Part shown: in pieces, positions 51,159 through 61,626 of the stretch | How positions within the stretch are numbered: position 1 is the first letter of the stretch | How the letters are laid out: each line of letters starts with the position of its first letter | DNA from: Phenylobacterium sp. | Lineage (GTDB): Bacteria > Pseudomonadota > Alphaproteobacteria > Caulobacterales > Caulobacteraceae | DNA length: 64,000 nucleotides | Direction: 5' to 3' | NCBI GenBank assembly: GCA_018001015.1 | Contig: JAGNIV010000004.1 | Location: 143,543 to 207,542, forward strand | Notes under the pieces: model-generated | Seen by the model: the letters and a program-made list of their open reading frames with translations, nothing else | What the model was told of the DNA's origin: nothing | The model's database searches: none | Made by a program: the position numbers and the translations under genes

Positions 51159-52391
51159 TCAGTCGATGATGGCCGAGTAGATCAGGCTCTTCAGCTGGCC
51201 GCGGAAATTGAAGGTTCCGGACGGCATCAGCTGGGTCATGAACACCACCGACAGGTCTTCCTTGGGATCCACCCAGAAGATGGTGGAGGCGGCGCCGCCC
51301 CAATAGTAGTCGCCGGTCCCGAGCGAGGCGGTCTGGGTCTGGCTCATGGTGGAGGCGAAGCCCAGGCCGAAGCCCACGCCTTCGTTGGCGGTCTCGGAGA
51401 AGCCGCCGATGGCCATCTGGGTCAGGTCCTTGCCCCCCGCCAGGTGGTTCATGTGCATCATCTCAAGGGTGCGCGGACCGATCACGCGGGCGCCGTCCAG
51501 TTCGCCGCCCCGGCGCAGCATCTCGCAGAAGCGCATGTAGTCGGCGGTGGTGCCGGTCAGGCCGCCGCCGCCGGACTTGAAGCCGGGCTCCTTGGCGAAG
51601 GCGCTGGTGACCGGGTCGTCGATCACCTTCAGCTTCTTGTCGGGGCCGCGCTGATAGTTGGCGCAGAAGCGGTCGATCTTGTCGGGGGTCACGAAGAACG
51701 AGGTATCCTTCATCCCCAGGGGACCGAAGATCTCTTCCTGCAGGTACTGGGCGAAGGGCTTGCCGGAAATCACCTCCACCAGGGCGCCGCAGATGTCGGT
51801 GGCCAGCGAGTACATCCAGCGCTCGCCAGGGTGATAGAGCAGCGGCACCTGGCCGAGCTTGTCCAGGAACTCCATCATGGTGTCGTCGCCGCCGGCGCTG
51901 CGCACCTTCAGGCCACGATAGATCTTGTCCACCGGATGCTGGTCGCCGACGCCGGGCAGGCCGCCGCCATAGGTGAAGCCGCCTGTGTGAGACAGCACGT
52001 CCTTGAAGGTGACCGCGCGGCGCGGCGCTTCGGTGACCATGCTGTCGCCCTCGCCCGACACCCAGACGCGGTGGGTCTTCCAAGACGGGACATAGCGGCT
52101 GACCGGATCGTTGAGCTGGAAATAGCCCTTTTCGTACAGGGTCATCAGGGCGATCGAGGTGATCGGCTTGGTCATGGAATAGATGCGGAAGATGGCGTCA
52201 TCCATCATCGGCTTTTGGCGCTCCAGGTCCATGGACCCGAAGGACTTCAGATAGGCCTGGTGGCCGTGCCGCGAGACGGCGATCTGGGCGCCGGCGATCT
52301 TCTGCGGGCCGATATAGTTGCGCTCGATATGGTCGGTGATGCGTTCGAGCCGACCGGCGTCGAGCCCGGTCCACTGGGAATGCGCGTCCAT
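51159..52391 (-). CDS. Serine hydrolase, beta-lactamase/esterase family
   Basis: 410 residues without a signal peptide. The S-x-x-K motif is SMTK (nucleophile in FRIYSMTKPITSIALM), and a Y-S-L block in GERWMYSLATDICG replaces the Y-x-N of class C beta-lactamases. This fits the EstB-like esterases and transacylases (class VIII), which act on short esters rather than beta-lactams. A gene of this type next to no related pathway gives no hint of substrate. Cytoplasmic. Confidence 0.8.
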   Translation of the reverse strand: MDAHSQWTGLDAGRLERITDHIERNYIGPQKIAGAQIAVSRHGHQAYLKSFGSMDLERQKPMMDDAIFRIYSMTKPITSIALMTLYEKGYFQLNDPVSRYVPSWKTHRVWVSGEGDSMVTEAPRRAVTFKDVLSHTGGFTYGGGLPGVGDQHPVDKIYRGLKVRSAGGDDTMMEFLDKLGQVPLLYHPGERWMYSLATDICGALVEVISGKPFAQYLQEEIFGPLGMKDTSFFVTPDKIDRFCANYQRGPDKKLKVIDDPVTSAFAKEPGFKSGGGGLTGTTADYMRFCEMLRRGGELDGARVIGPRTLEMMHMNHLAGGKDLTQMAIGGFSETANEGVGFGLGFASTMSQTQTASLGTGDYYWGGAASTIFWVDPKEDLSVVFMTQLMPSGTFNFRGQLKSLIYSAIID

Positions 52392-52534
52392 GAAATAATC
52401 CTCCGAAAATCGCAGTTGTTCTAATTGCCGGCATCATGAGCCCGGCGGCGGAACCCGCCAAGGAAATCCTGACGCGGTTGCGCGCCGGGGCCCGTCGCGC
52501 GATGACGGTGGGAACAAGGAAAGAGGAACCGCCG

Positions 52535-53016
52535 ATGCAAGCGCTCTACGATCTGGCCGAAACCGTCGGCGCCAAGCTGAAGGAGGCCAAGCAGACGGTG
52601 GCGGTCGCCGAAAGCTCCTCGGGCGGACTGGTGTCGGCGGCGCTGCTGAGCGTCGGCGGGGCCTCGGCCTATTATCTGGGGGGCGGGGTGGTCTATACCG
52701 GCAAGGCTCGCATGGTGCTGATGGACCTCCCGCGCGAGGCGGTCGCCGGGATGCGTTCGGCCAGCGAGCCCTACGCCATGCTGCTGGCCCGCACGGTGCG
52801 CGAGCGGTTCGGAGCCACCTGGGGCGTGTCGGAAACCGGCGCGGCGGGACCGACCGGAAATGGCTACGGCGACGCCTCTGGCCACACCTGCATCGCCATC
52901 TCCGGCCCCATCGAGATGGCCATGACCATCGAGACCGCCTCGGACGACCGCAAGGCCAATATGGAAGCCTTCGCCGCCGCCGTGCTGCGGATGCTGGAGC
53001 GCTCCCTCTCGGAGGG

Positions 53017-53020
<4 letters not shown>
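52535..53020 (+). CDS. CinA C-terminal (PncC) nicotinamide-nucleotide amidase
   Basis: 161 residues from the ATG at 52535, 6 bases after GAGGAA; the upstream extension is not coding. Single CinA-C domain: [22 protein letters not shown] carries the ESSSGG loop, and [11 protein letters not shown] marks the active site. PncC hydrolyses nicotinamide mononucleotide to nicotinic acid mononucleotide and ammonia, recycling NAD. The N-terminal CinA half is absent, as in E. coli YgaD. Its TAG overlaps the convergent purL stop by 4 bases. Confidence 0.85.
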
Positions 53021-55215
<2,195 letters not shown>

Positions 55216-55370
55216 GGCGCGCGTTCTAGCCGGACTCGGGCGCGCATGCGATAGGGTTGGCGATGGTCAACGCGCCACGCCGCCATGATGAGAGCGATCC
55301 GCCCCTCTCGTCACCTGGCCCTTCCTTCCGGAACCCTGGCGCCAGGCAGATTGTCGCGGCCCCGGCATCC

Positions 55371-55386
55371 TTAAGGAGCTCTTAAC
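55371..55386 (+). promoter_or_regulatory. CtrA box upstream of the chemoreceptor
   Basis: TTAA-N7-TTAAC, a full match to the CtrA consensus of Caulobacterales, 50 bases upstream of the chemoreceptor ATG. CtrA is the cell-cycle regulator that activates motility and chemotaxis genes in swarmer-cell formation. Located in the spacer between divergent purL and the receptor gene. Confidence 0.7.
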
Positions 55387-55435
55387 TCCCAAGGCCCAGC
55401 TTCTCCCTATTACTCAGACTGGGTGCATTTCCGCC

Positions 55436-56932
55436 ATGCCGCGTACAATCGAAGACCGCCTCCGTTTCATGAAGCTGGATGGCGCGGCCAGCACCCATGT
55501 GCGGAATCTGAAGCCGGTGGTCATGAAGGCGCTGCCCGCCGCCCTGGACGGATTCTACGACCAGGTGCGGGCGACGCCGGAGACGCGGGCTCACTTCTCC
55601 GGCGACGCGCACATGACGGCGGCCCAGGACCGACAGCTCGGCCACTGGGACATGATCTCCAGCGGCCAGTTCGACGACACCTACGCCAAGGCAGTGACCA
55701 AGGTCGGTGAAATCCATGCCCGCATCGGCCTGGAGCCTAGCTGGTATATCGGCGGCTACGCCTTGGTGCTCGAGTCCGTACTGACCAAGGTTCTTGAGGC
55801 GCGCTGGCCGAAGGGCGGCTTTGGCGCGCGCGGGCCCGATGTCAAGACGGTCGCCGCGGAGGTGGGGGCCCTGACCAAGGCGACGTTCCTCGACATGGAC
55901 CTCGCCATCTCCGTCTATCTCGAGGCCCTGGAAACCAAACGGGTCGAGGCCGAGAGGGAACGCGCCGAGAGCGAGGCGCAGCAGAATCAGATGGTCGCGG
56001 CCCTGGCCGATGGCCTGCGGCGGGTCGCGGGCGGCGACCTCACCGCGAAGGTGGAGATCGCGGTGGAGCCTCGCTTCCAGGCCATCAAGGACGACTTCAA
56101 TACGGCCATCTCGGGACTTCAGGTGGCCATGAGCGCCATCGCGACCTCGACCTCGGCCGTGCACGGCGGGTCCGACGAGATTTCCTCTGCGGCCGACGAC
56201 CTGTCGCGTCGTACCGAGCATCAGGCCGCCAGCCTGGAGCAGACCGCCGCGGCCCTGGACGAGATCACCGCCACGGTGCGCCAGACGGCGGCAGGGGCTC
56301 GCGCCGCGTCAGAGGTGGTGCTCGCCGCCCGTGGGGACGCCCAGACCAGCGGCGAGGTGGTTCAGCAGGCCGTCGCGGCCATGGCGCAGATTGAGCAGTC
56401 CTCCAGCCAGATCAGCCAGATCATCGGCGTCATCGACGAGATCGCCTTCCAAACCAACCTGCTGGCCTTGAACGCCGGGGTCGAGGCGGCGCGCGCGGGC
56501 GAGGCTGGCCGCGGCTTCGCGGTGGTCGCCTCGGAAGTCCGGGCCCTGGCGCAGCGGTCGGCGGAAGCGGCCAAGGAGATCAAGACCCTTATCTCGGCAT
56601 CGAGCCAGCAGGTTGGGTCGGGGGTGCAACTGGTGGGCCAGACGGGCGATGCGCTACAGCGCATCGTCGACCGCGTCGCCGAGATTGACACCATGGTCAG
56701 CGAGATCGCCGCCACCGCCCAGGAACAGTCCGTGGGACTGGCCCAGGTCAACACCGCGGTGAACCAGATGGACCAGGTGACCCAGCAGAACGCCGCCATG
56801 GTGGAGGAGACCACCGCCGCCGCCAGCAGCCTGAAGAACGAGGCGGGCGAACTGACCCGCCTGATCAGCGGCTTCCATACCGGGGCCGCTCGCGCCGGGC
56901 CGACGACGGGCCATCGCCGGCGCGCCGCCTAG
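55436..56932 (+). CDS. Globin-coupled methyl-accepting chemotaxis protein
   Basis: 498 residues, cytoplasmic (no membrane segments). N-terminal globin sensor (about 1-165) with the proximal haem histidine H94 in VGEIHARIGLEPSW; a coiled-coil/HAMP-like segment (about 190-235); and a C-terminal methyl-accepting signalling domain with the hairpin tip IDEIAFQTNLLALNAGVEAARAG and EVRALAQRSAEAAKEIK. Haem globin-coupled receptors (HemAT type) sense oxygen and drive aerotaxis. A perfect CtrA box lies upstream. The stop is embedded in a dispersed repeat. Confidence 0.92.
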   Translation: MPRTIEDRLRFMKLDGAASTHVRNLKPVVMKALPAALDGFYDQVRATPETRAHFSGDAHMTAAQDRQLGHWDMISSGQFDDTYAKAVTKVGEIHARIGLEPSWYIGGYALVLESVLTKVLEARWPKGGFGARGPDVKTVAAEVGALTKATFLDMDLAISVYLEALETKRVEAERERAESEAQQNQMVAALADGLRRVAGGDLTAKVEIAVEPRFQAIKDDFNTAISGLQVAMSAIATSTSAVHGGSDEISSAADDLSRRTEHQAASLEQTAAALDEITATVRQTAAGARAASEVVLAARGDAQTSGEVVQQAVAAMAQIEQSSSQISQIIGVIDEIAFQTNLLALNAGVEAARAGEAGRGFAVVASEVRALAQRSAEAAKEIKTLISASSQQVGSGVQLVGQTGDALQRIVDRVAEIDTMVSEIAATAQEQSVGLAQVNTAVNQMDQVTQQNAAMVEETTAAASSLKNEAGELTRLISGFHTGAARAGPTTGHRRRAA

Positions 56933-56994
56933 AGCCGGACGGCTTCTCCCCAAGCCTGAATCCGACCCTATGACTTTGAAATCAGATCACGCTC
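56929..56994 (+). repeat. 62-66-bp dispersed repeat, copy 2
   Basis: Same family as 7267-7329 in inverted orientation: shared blocks AGAGCCGGA, GGCTTCTC, AAGCCTGAATCCG and ATGACTTTGAA. Starts with CTAG, which includes the TAG stop of the chemoreceptor gene. The remainder up to 57075 contains no gene. Confidence 0.75.
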
Positions 56995-57075
56995 CGAACG
57001 TTGACTGACCTGCGGGGCAGGACGTTTTCTGCGTCGCGGTGAAGGCGTGACCTAGGCGCCCCGGAGGGACGCGTG

Positions 57076-57230
57076 ATGTCGGGTAAGGTTTCGGTGCTGG
57101 CCGTGCTTGCGGGGCTGGCCGTCAACGGCGCTCATGCGGCGCCCGCCGACAAGGCGCGGATCGGCTGCCCTTCTCCGCCGCCGAGATCGCGGCGGACGCG
57201 GCGCTGACGACGGTGATGATCTCGGAATAG
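57076..57230 (+). pseudogene. Remnant of a small exported protein, probably frameshifted
   Basis: An ATG 8 bases after GGAGG opens a 43-codon frame starting with a signal-peptide-like MSGKVSVLAVLAGLAVNGAHA and ending at TGA (57205-57207). Shifting by one base near 57164 gives a plausible continuation (LPFSAAEIAADAAL) to a TAG at 57228-57230. A frame slip and early stop suggest a broken or very short gene. Lies between the chemoreceptor and the M56 gene. Could also be a real 43-residue peptide. Confidence 0.35.
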
Positions 57231-57239
57231 GGCGGTGAC

Positions 57240-58199
57240 CTAACGGCTCGCTCGCGTCAAAGCCGCGACCTGGTCCGACGTCATGGAGATCACCACAACG
57301 GTGGCTGGCGCATGCCGCTTGGCGACCTGGTTGGGCTGGTCCAGCCAACGAACGTGGGGCGGGGAGGGCGGCTGTGCCGCCCAGGCGGAGAAGCCCGCCG
57401 CGCCGGAGAGGGCCATGACGATCCAGAAGCCCGCCTGCGCGCGCGCGCGCGACGGACGTGCCTGTTTCAGCATGGCGACGCGATCCTCCAGCGGATGCCG
57501 CGACGGGGCGGGCCAATAGCAGCCGAAGGGCAGGGGCGTGGCCGCCAGCTGGGTCTTCAGCATGGTCTGGGCGTAGGCGCGCCGGTCGCAGGGCCGCCGC
57601 GCCATCACCGTCGCGTCGCAGGCCAGCTCCTGATCCAGGCGTAGGTGATAGGCGGCGACATGGGCCAGCGGGTTGAACCAGTTCACGGCCTGGAACAGGG
57701 CGACCCAGGCGTTGGCCTTCGGGTCCCCGCGGTCGATATGGGCCCGCTCATGGGCGCGAACCAGGGCGCGCTCCTCGGTCGAGAAGCGCGCCTCGTGGTC
57801 AGCGGGGGTGACGATGCGCGGGGCGATCACACCCACCACAGCCGGACCCGCCGCGCCGACCTTGGCCCGCCGCAGAAACCGCCACTGTCCGAAGGCCATC
57901 AGGGCCATCAGGGCCAGCAGGGCGACGGCGCCCGCGACCCAGGTCTCGACGGCGAACGACACCGCGCCGGGCTGCGTCAGGGGAATCGGCAATAGGAGCG
58001 AGGGGCCAGCGGTTCCGGTAGGCGCCTCGGCCGCCGGGATCAGGCTGGCGGCGAAGGCCAGCGGCACGATCAGCCACAGGCGGTAGGCGATCTCGGCCCC
58101 AAACATCCGCCGCGCCGGCAGGCGGACGGCCAACACCAGGGCGATGGCCAGGCTGGCCGCCAGATTGGCCCGCAGCAGGTCGGCGATCAGCTCAGTCAT
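57240..58199 (-). CDS. M56 family (BlaR1/MecR1-like) membrane metallopeptidase
   Basis: 319 residues. Four hydrophobic segments (about 9-27, 40-56, 86-104 and 268-286) flank a zinc peptidase domain with HERAH (RAHERAHIDRGD) and a downstream DQELACDATV. This is the cytoplasmic protease part of BlaR1/MecR1 sensors, but the C-terminal penicillin-binding sensor domain is missing, so the signal is probably something else. Its start overlaps the BlaI gene by 8 bases, as in bla-type operons, so cleavage of BlaI on induction is expected. Confidence 0.82.
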   Translation of the reverse strand: MTELIADLLRANLAASLAIALVLAVRLPARRMFGAEIAYRLWLIVPLAFAASLIPAAEAPTGTAGPSLLLPIPLTQPGAVSFAVETWVAGAVALLALMALMAFGQWRFLRRAKVGAAGPAVVGVIAPRIVTPADHEARFSTEERALVRAHERAHIDRGDPKANAWVALFQAVNWFNPLAHVAAYHLRLDQELACDATVMARRPCDRRAYAQTMLKTQLAATPLPFGCYWPAPSRHPLEDRVAMLKQARPSRARAQAGFWIVMALSGAAGFSAWAAQPPSPPHVRWLDQPNQVAKRHAPATVVVISMTSDQVAALTRASR

Positions 58200-58560
58200 C
58201 GTCGTCCAGCTCCGCGATCAGCTTTTTGAGGCGCGCGATCTCTTCGGGTTTCAGCTTCCGGTTCTGGGCGAAGTGCGCCACCAGTGGCGCCAGCTGGCCC
58301 TCGAACAGCCGGTTCAGCAGGCCCTGACTCTCGTCCTGGACGTAGTGGGCGCGGTCCACGAGGGCGACGTACTGATGGCGGCCGTCGACCCGCTCGGACT
58401 TGATGGCCTTCTTCTTCAGCAGGCGGTTGATCAGGGTCTTCACCGTCGCTTCGGCCCAGGGCTGGCGGGCGCGGACATCGGCCACGATCTCGTCGGCGGT
58501 CAGCGGCGTCTTCCGCCACAGCGCCTGCATGATCTGACTCTCGGCCTCGGTGATGTTCAT
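58192..58560 (-). CDS. BlaI/MecI/CopY family transcriptional repressor
   Basis: 122 residues. A winged helix at 1-75 (ITEAESQIMQALWRKTPLTADEIV, then WAEATVKTLINRLLKKKAIKSERV and GRHQYVALV) plus a dimerisation helix to the C-terminus with a basic and then acidic end (LDDDD). BlaI repressors bind dyads near their own promoter and are cleaved by a partner protease, here the overlapping M56 gene. The regulated genes may include itself and its neighbour; no beta-lactamase is adjacent. Confidence 0.85.
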   Translation of the reverse strand: MNITEAESQIMQALWRKTPLTADEIVADVRARQPWAEATVKTLINRLLKKKAIKSERVDGRHQYVALVDRAHYVQDESQGLLNRLFEGQLAPLVAHFAQNRKLKPEEIARLKKLIAELDDDD

Positions 58561-58565
58561 CGGAC

Positions 58566-58575
58566 TACGCTTGTA
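58566..58575. promoter_or_regulatory. Candidate BlaI operator
   Basis: TACGCTTGTA, a TAC-N4-GTA dyad just upstream of the blaI start, similar to the TACA/TGTA half sites bound by BlaI family repressors. A TAAAAT stretch on the minus strand nearby may be a -10 element. Weak evidence. Confidence 0.35.
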
Positions 58576-58664
58576 ATTTTATCCGAAGCTACGCGCCTCC
58601 CAGATCGAGTCAAGCAGGGCCGATTCCCGCCAGCGCGACTCTCTGGCTCTGGTAAACTGCCGGC

Positions 58665-59204
58665 ATGTCTGAGCTCGGCTACACCCTCTTCGACACCGCC
58701 ATTGGCCGCTGCGGCCTGGCCTGGAGCGAGGCCGGCATTGTGGCCGTGCGCCTGCCGGACGCCTCCGACGAAAAGGCGCGGGCGCGCTTCGAGCAGCGCG
58801 GCATCGCGGCGCGCAAACCGACACCGGAGATCGCCAGGGCCGTCGCCCGTATCCAGGGTCTGCTCACCGGCGCCAAGGACGACCTGGCCGACATCGTTCT
58901 GGACATGGGATCGCTGAGCGATTTCCAGCGCGCCGTCTACGCGATCGGCCGGACGATCCCGCCGGGCCAGACCCTGACCTATGGCGAGGTGGCCAAGCGG
59001 CTGGGCGATCCCACGGCGTCACGGGCCGTCGGCGAGGCCATGGGCAGGAACCCGTTCCCGATCATCATACCCTGCCACCGCGTGCAGGGCGCCGACGGCA
59101 AGCTGGGCGGCTTCTCCGCGCCCGGCGGCGGGGTGACGAAACTGAAGCTGCTGGAAATCGAGGGCGCGACGTCCGTGGACAGCCTGCCGCTGTTCGCCCG
59201 CTAG
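58665..59204 (+). CDS. ogt: Methylated-DNA-[protein]-cysteine S-methyltransferase
   Basis: 179 residues. The catalytic site is PCHRV in IIIPCHRVQG, with the upstream DFQRAVYAIGRTIPPGQTLTYGEVAKRLG DNA-binding helix-turn-helix and the NPF pocket in GRNPFPI. It removes alkyl groups from O6-alkylguanine in a single-turnover reaction. Ogt-type, without the Ada regulatory domain. Its stop is formed by the CTAG of the 118-bp repeat. Divergent from blaI. Confidence 0.92.
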   Translation: MSELGYTLFDTAIGRCGLAWSEAGIVAVRLPDASDEKARARFEQRGIAARKPTPEIARAVARIQGLLTGAKDDLADIVLDMGSLSDFQRAVYAIGRTIPPGQTLTYGEVAKRLGDPTASRAVGEAMGRNPFPIIIPCHRVQGADGKLGGFSAPGGGVTKLKLLEIEGATSVDSLPLFAR

Positions 59205-59318
59205 AGCATTTTCCGATAAGTGTGAAACGGCTATCGGGTCGAAAAATGCTCTAACTTTTTGAATTAGAGCCCTTTTCATCCGCTCTGAATGATTCATTCA
59301 GAGCGGAAAGGGCTCTAG
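59201..59318 (-). repeat. 118-bp double-hairpin element with CTAG ends, copy B
   Basis: Inverted copy of 12443-12560, also exactly 118 bp with CTAG at both ends. Differences from copy A include an A/T swap in both arms of the first stem, keeping it paired, and ATCCGATAAC versus ACCCGATAGC in the second, where one change turns a pair into G-U. The left CTAG holds the TAG of the ogt gene and the right CTAG the TAG of purQ, so the element fills the whole space between these convergent genes. Confidence 0.9.
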
Positions 59319-59977
59319 GCTGAAGCCAGGGCGCTCTGGAACAGGATGGCGCCGTCGGCGGAGCCCAGCTCGGCCTCGAAGGCGCGGTCGGGGTGCGGCA
59401 TTAGACCCAGCACATTGCCCCGCGCATTGACCACCCCGGCGATGGCGTTGGTCGAGCCGTTGGGATTGTCCTGGTAGCGGAACACCACCTGACCCTCGCC
59501 CTCGATGCGGGCCAGGGTGTCGGCGTCGGCGAAGAAGTTCCCCTCCCCATTGCCCACCGTCATGGTCACCTCTCGGCGGCCGGCATAACCGGCGGTGAAG
59601 CGGGTCTGGGCGTTGGTGACCTCCAGCGCCACCGGCTTGCAGACGTACTTCAGCGCCTCGTTGCGCAGCAGGGCGCCGGGCAGCATGCCGGCCTCGCACA
59701 GCACCTGGAAGCCGTTGCAGATCCCGACGGTGGCCACGCCGCGGTCGGCCGCCAGCTTGACCTCGTTCATGATCGGCGACAGGGCGGCCATGGCTCCGCA
59801 GCGCAGGTAGTCGCCGTAAGAAAAGCCGCCCGGCAGGACGATCAGGTCGATCCCGTGGGGCAGGGCGGTGTCAGCGTGCCAGACCATGTCCACGCTGGCG
59901 CCGGTGGAGCGCTCGATGGCGACCTTGCAGTCGCGGTCGCAGTTGGACCCCGGGAAGACGATGACGGCGGCTTTCAT
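59315..59977 (-). CDS. purQ: Phosphoribosylformylglycinamidine synthase subunit PurQ
   Basis: 220 residues from the ATG at 59977; the frame extension to 60058 is not coding. Class I glutamine amidotransferase: nucleophile Cys in [10 protein letters not shown], the oxyanion loop [13 protein letters not shown], and His/Glu in [12 protein letters not shown]. Supplies ammonia to PurL. Forms the end of a purC-purS-(lipoprotein)-purQ run on the minus strand. Its stop lies in the 118-bp repeat. Confidence 0.97.
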   Translation of the reverse strand: MKAAVIVFPGSNCDRDCKVAIERSTGASVDMVWHADTALPHGIDLIVLPGGFSYGDYLRCGAMAALSPIMNEVKLAADRGVATVGICNGFQVLCEAGMLPGALLRNEALKYVCKPVALEVTNAQTRFTAGYAGRREVTMTVGNGEGNFFADADTLARIEGEGQVVFRYQDNPNGSTNAIAGVVNARGNVLGLMPHPDRAFEAELGSADGAILFQSALASA

Positions 59978-60026
59978 GGGCGCGGTTCCTAGGCCGATTT
60001 GACGGGGATTTCCAGGGCCGGCGGGC

Positions 60027-60395
60027 TCATTTAGCCCGCGCCCTGGCCAGCGCCTCAAGATAGGCGACCAGCTCAGCGTAGCCCTTCTCGTCGCCGTAAG
60101 CGCAGCCGGAATTGGTGACGCCGGCGGGGGTCACCTGCTGCTTGAGGATCGCCGGATGACCCGGCGCGCCGGGCTCGGTGATCATGAACGAGGATTGGCC
60201 GCCCTCGGCGTTGAAGTACCGGAACGGCTCGCCCCGCTCCTTGACCGCCGGCTTCATGCCAGGCTCAGCCACGATGGCGGCGCTGAGCGCCTCGTATCCC
60301 AGCGCGCAGTCCAGTTTCAGCGGCGGCCTGGGCGGCGGCTCGGCGGGCGCGCAGGCGGCCAGCGCCCCCATCAGCGGGAGCGCCCGGAGCCTCAC
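60027..60395 (-). CDS. Small lipoprotein embedded in the purine operon
   Basis: 122 residues from the GTG at 60395, which overlaps the purS stop (GTGA); an ATG at 60371 is the alternative. A signal peptide with lipobox LAAC ([10 protein letters not shown]) and a proline-rich start are clear. The mature part has two cysteines and a central [15 protein letters not shown] block with no domain I recognise. An envelope lipoprotein inside a purine-biosynthesis operon is unexpected; conservation of the position would be informative. Confidence 0.55.
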   Translation of the reverse strand: MRLRALPLMGALAACAPAEPPPRPPLKLDCALGYEALSAAIVAEPGMKPAVKERGEPFRYFNAEGGQSSFMITEPGAPGHPAILKQQVTPAGVTNSGCAYGDEKGYAELVAYLEALARARAK

Positions 60396-60631
60396 GCCAC
60401 CTCGACCCGGTAGCTCTCGATGACGGTGTTGGCGAGCAGCTTTTCGCACATGTCCTTGACCTCAGCTTCGGTCTCGGCGGCGTCCTTGCCCTTGAGGTCG
60501 AACTCGATGGTCTTGCCGACCCGGACGCCCTCGACATGGCCCCAGCCCAGGCCATGCAGGGCGGCCTCGACCGCCTTGCCCTGGACGTCGAGCACGCCGG
60601 GTTTCAGGAACACATGAACTTTCGCGCGCAC
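60392..60631 (-). CDS. purS: Phosphoribosylformylglycinamidine synthase subunit PurS
   Basis: 79 residues, the normal size for PurS, from the GTG at 60631, whose first base overlaps the purC stop. KVHVFLKPGVLDVQGKAVEAAL at the start and the C-terminal CEKLLANTVIESYRVEV are the family signatures. PurS bridges PurL and PurQ and channels ammonia between them. Translationally coupled to purC on one side and to the small lipoprotein gene on the other. Confidence 0.93.
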   Translation of the reverse strand: MRAKVHVFLKPGVLDVQGKAVEAALHGLGWGHVEGVRVGKTIEFDLKGKDAAETEAEVKDMCEKLLANTVIESYRVEVA

Positions 60632-61389
60632 TAGTGCAGGCCTCCTTGGATCACGGTGGGCATCTCTTTCATGATCCCCAGCCGCCGGGCGACTTCGGTA
60701 TAGCTCTCGATCACGTCGCCCAGATCGCGGCGGAATCGGTCCTTGTCCAGCTTCTCGTTGGTCTGGGCGTCCCAGAGCCGGCAGCTGTCGGGGCTGATCT
60801 CGTCGGCCAGGATGACGCGGGCGAAGTCGTTCTCCCACAGCCGGCCGAACTCCACCTTGAAGTCCACCAGAGTGATGCCCACCGCGCCGAAGGTGCCGGT
60901 CAGGAAGTCGTTCACCCGCAGGGTGAGCGCCATCATGTCGTCGATCTCCTGGGTCGAGGCCCAGTTGAAGGCGGTGATGTGCTCCTCGGTGACCATCGGG
61001 TCGCCCAGCTTGTCGTCCTTGAGGTAGAACTCGATGATCGAGCGGGGCAGGGCCTGGCCCTCGGGCAGGCCGAACCGCTGCGACAGCGAGCCGGCCGCCA
61101 CATTGCGGCAGACCACCTCCAGCGGGATGATCTCCAGCTCGCGGATCAGCTGCTCGCGCAGGTTCAGGCGCCGGATGAAGTGGTTCTGCACCCCGATGGA
61201 ATTGAGCCGGGTCATCACATATTCGCTGATGCGATTGTTGATGACGCCCTTCCCCTCCAGGACCGCTTTCTTCTGCGAATTGAAGGCGGTCGTGTCATCT
61301 TTGAAGTACTGGATGAGGGTCCCGGGCTCCGGCCCCTCATAGAGAATCTTGCCCTTGCCTTCGAAGATCTTCTTGCGGCGGGTGGTCAT
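60631..61389 (-). CDS. purC: SAICAR synthetase PurC
   Basis: 252 residues from the ATG at 61389; the longer frame to 61437 is less likely. [16 protein letters not shown] and [11 protein letters not shown] form the ATP site, and [20 protein letters not shown] and [10 protein letters not shown] mark the aspartate and CAIR pockets. Joins aspartate to CAIR in step 8 of purine synthesis. First gene of the purC-purS-lipoprotein-purQ operon. A terminator-like hairpin lies in its leader. Confidence 0.96.
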   Translation of the reverse strand: MTTRRKKIFEGKGKILYEGPEPGTLIQYFKDDTTAFNSQKKAVLEGKGVINNRISEYVMTRLNSIGVQNHFIRRLNLREQLIRELEIIPLEVVCRNVAAGSLSQRFGLPEGQALPRSIIEFYLKDDKLGDPMVTEEHITAFNWASTQEIDDMMALTLRVNDFLTGTFGAVGITLVDFKVEFGRLWENDFARVILADEISPDSCRLWDAQTNEKLDKDRFRRDLGDVIESYTEVARRLGIMKEMPTVIQGGLH

Positions 61390-61435
61390 ACGCAGCCTTC
61401 TCCACGGGGCGAGGGTTCTGGCCGGACGCCGAAAC

Positions 61436-61468
61436 AAAAAACGCGCGCCGTTGGTCCCAACGCGCGCG
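61436..61468 (-). terminator. Terminator-like hairpin in the purC leader
   Basis: On the minus strand: a GC-rich stem of 11 bp with one bulged C (GCGCGTTGG arm with its complement) and a small loop, followed by TTTTTT, ending 46 bases before the purC start. No minus-strand gene lies upstream, so this is an attenuator candidate rather than the end of another transcript. A 6-bp AGCCTC/GAGGCT hairpin lies just before it and could act as an alternative structure. Confidence 0.55.
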
Positions 61469-61626
61469 ATCCCGACTCCAAGCCTCTCGCCGATCTGAGG
61501 CTGGCGAAAAATAGACGATCACACCCGGCTTCGCAAACGGCCATCGCCCCCCACACGCGCCTTTGCGTTGCGACCGCGCGCGCCAGGGGATATGCAACCC
61601 GCACAAGGCCGCATACCGGAGACCGC

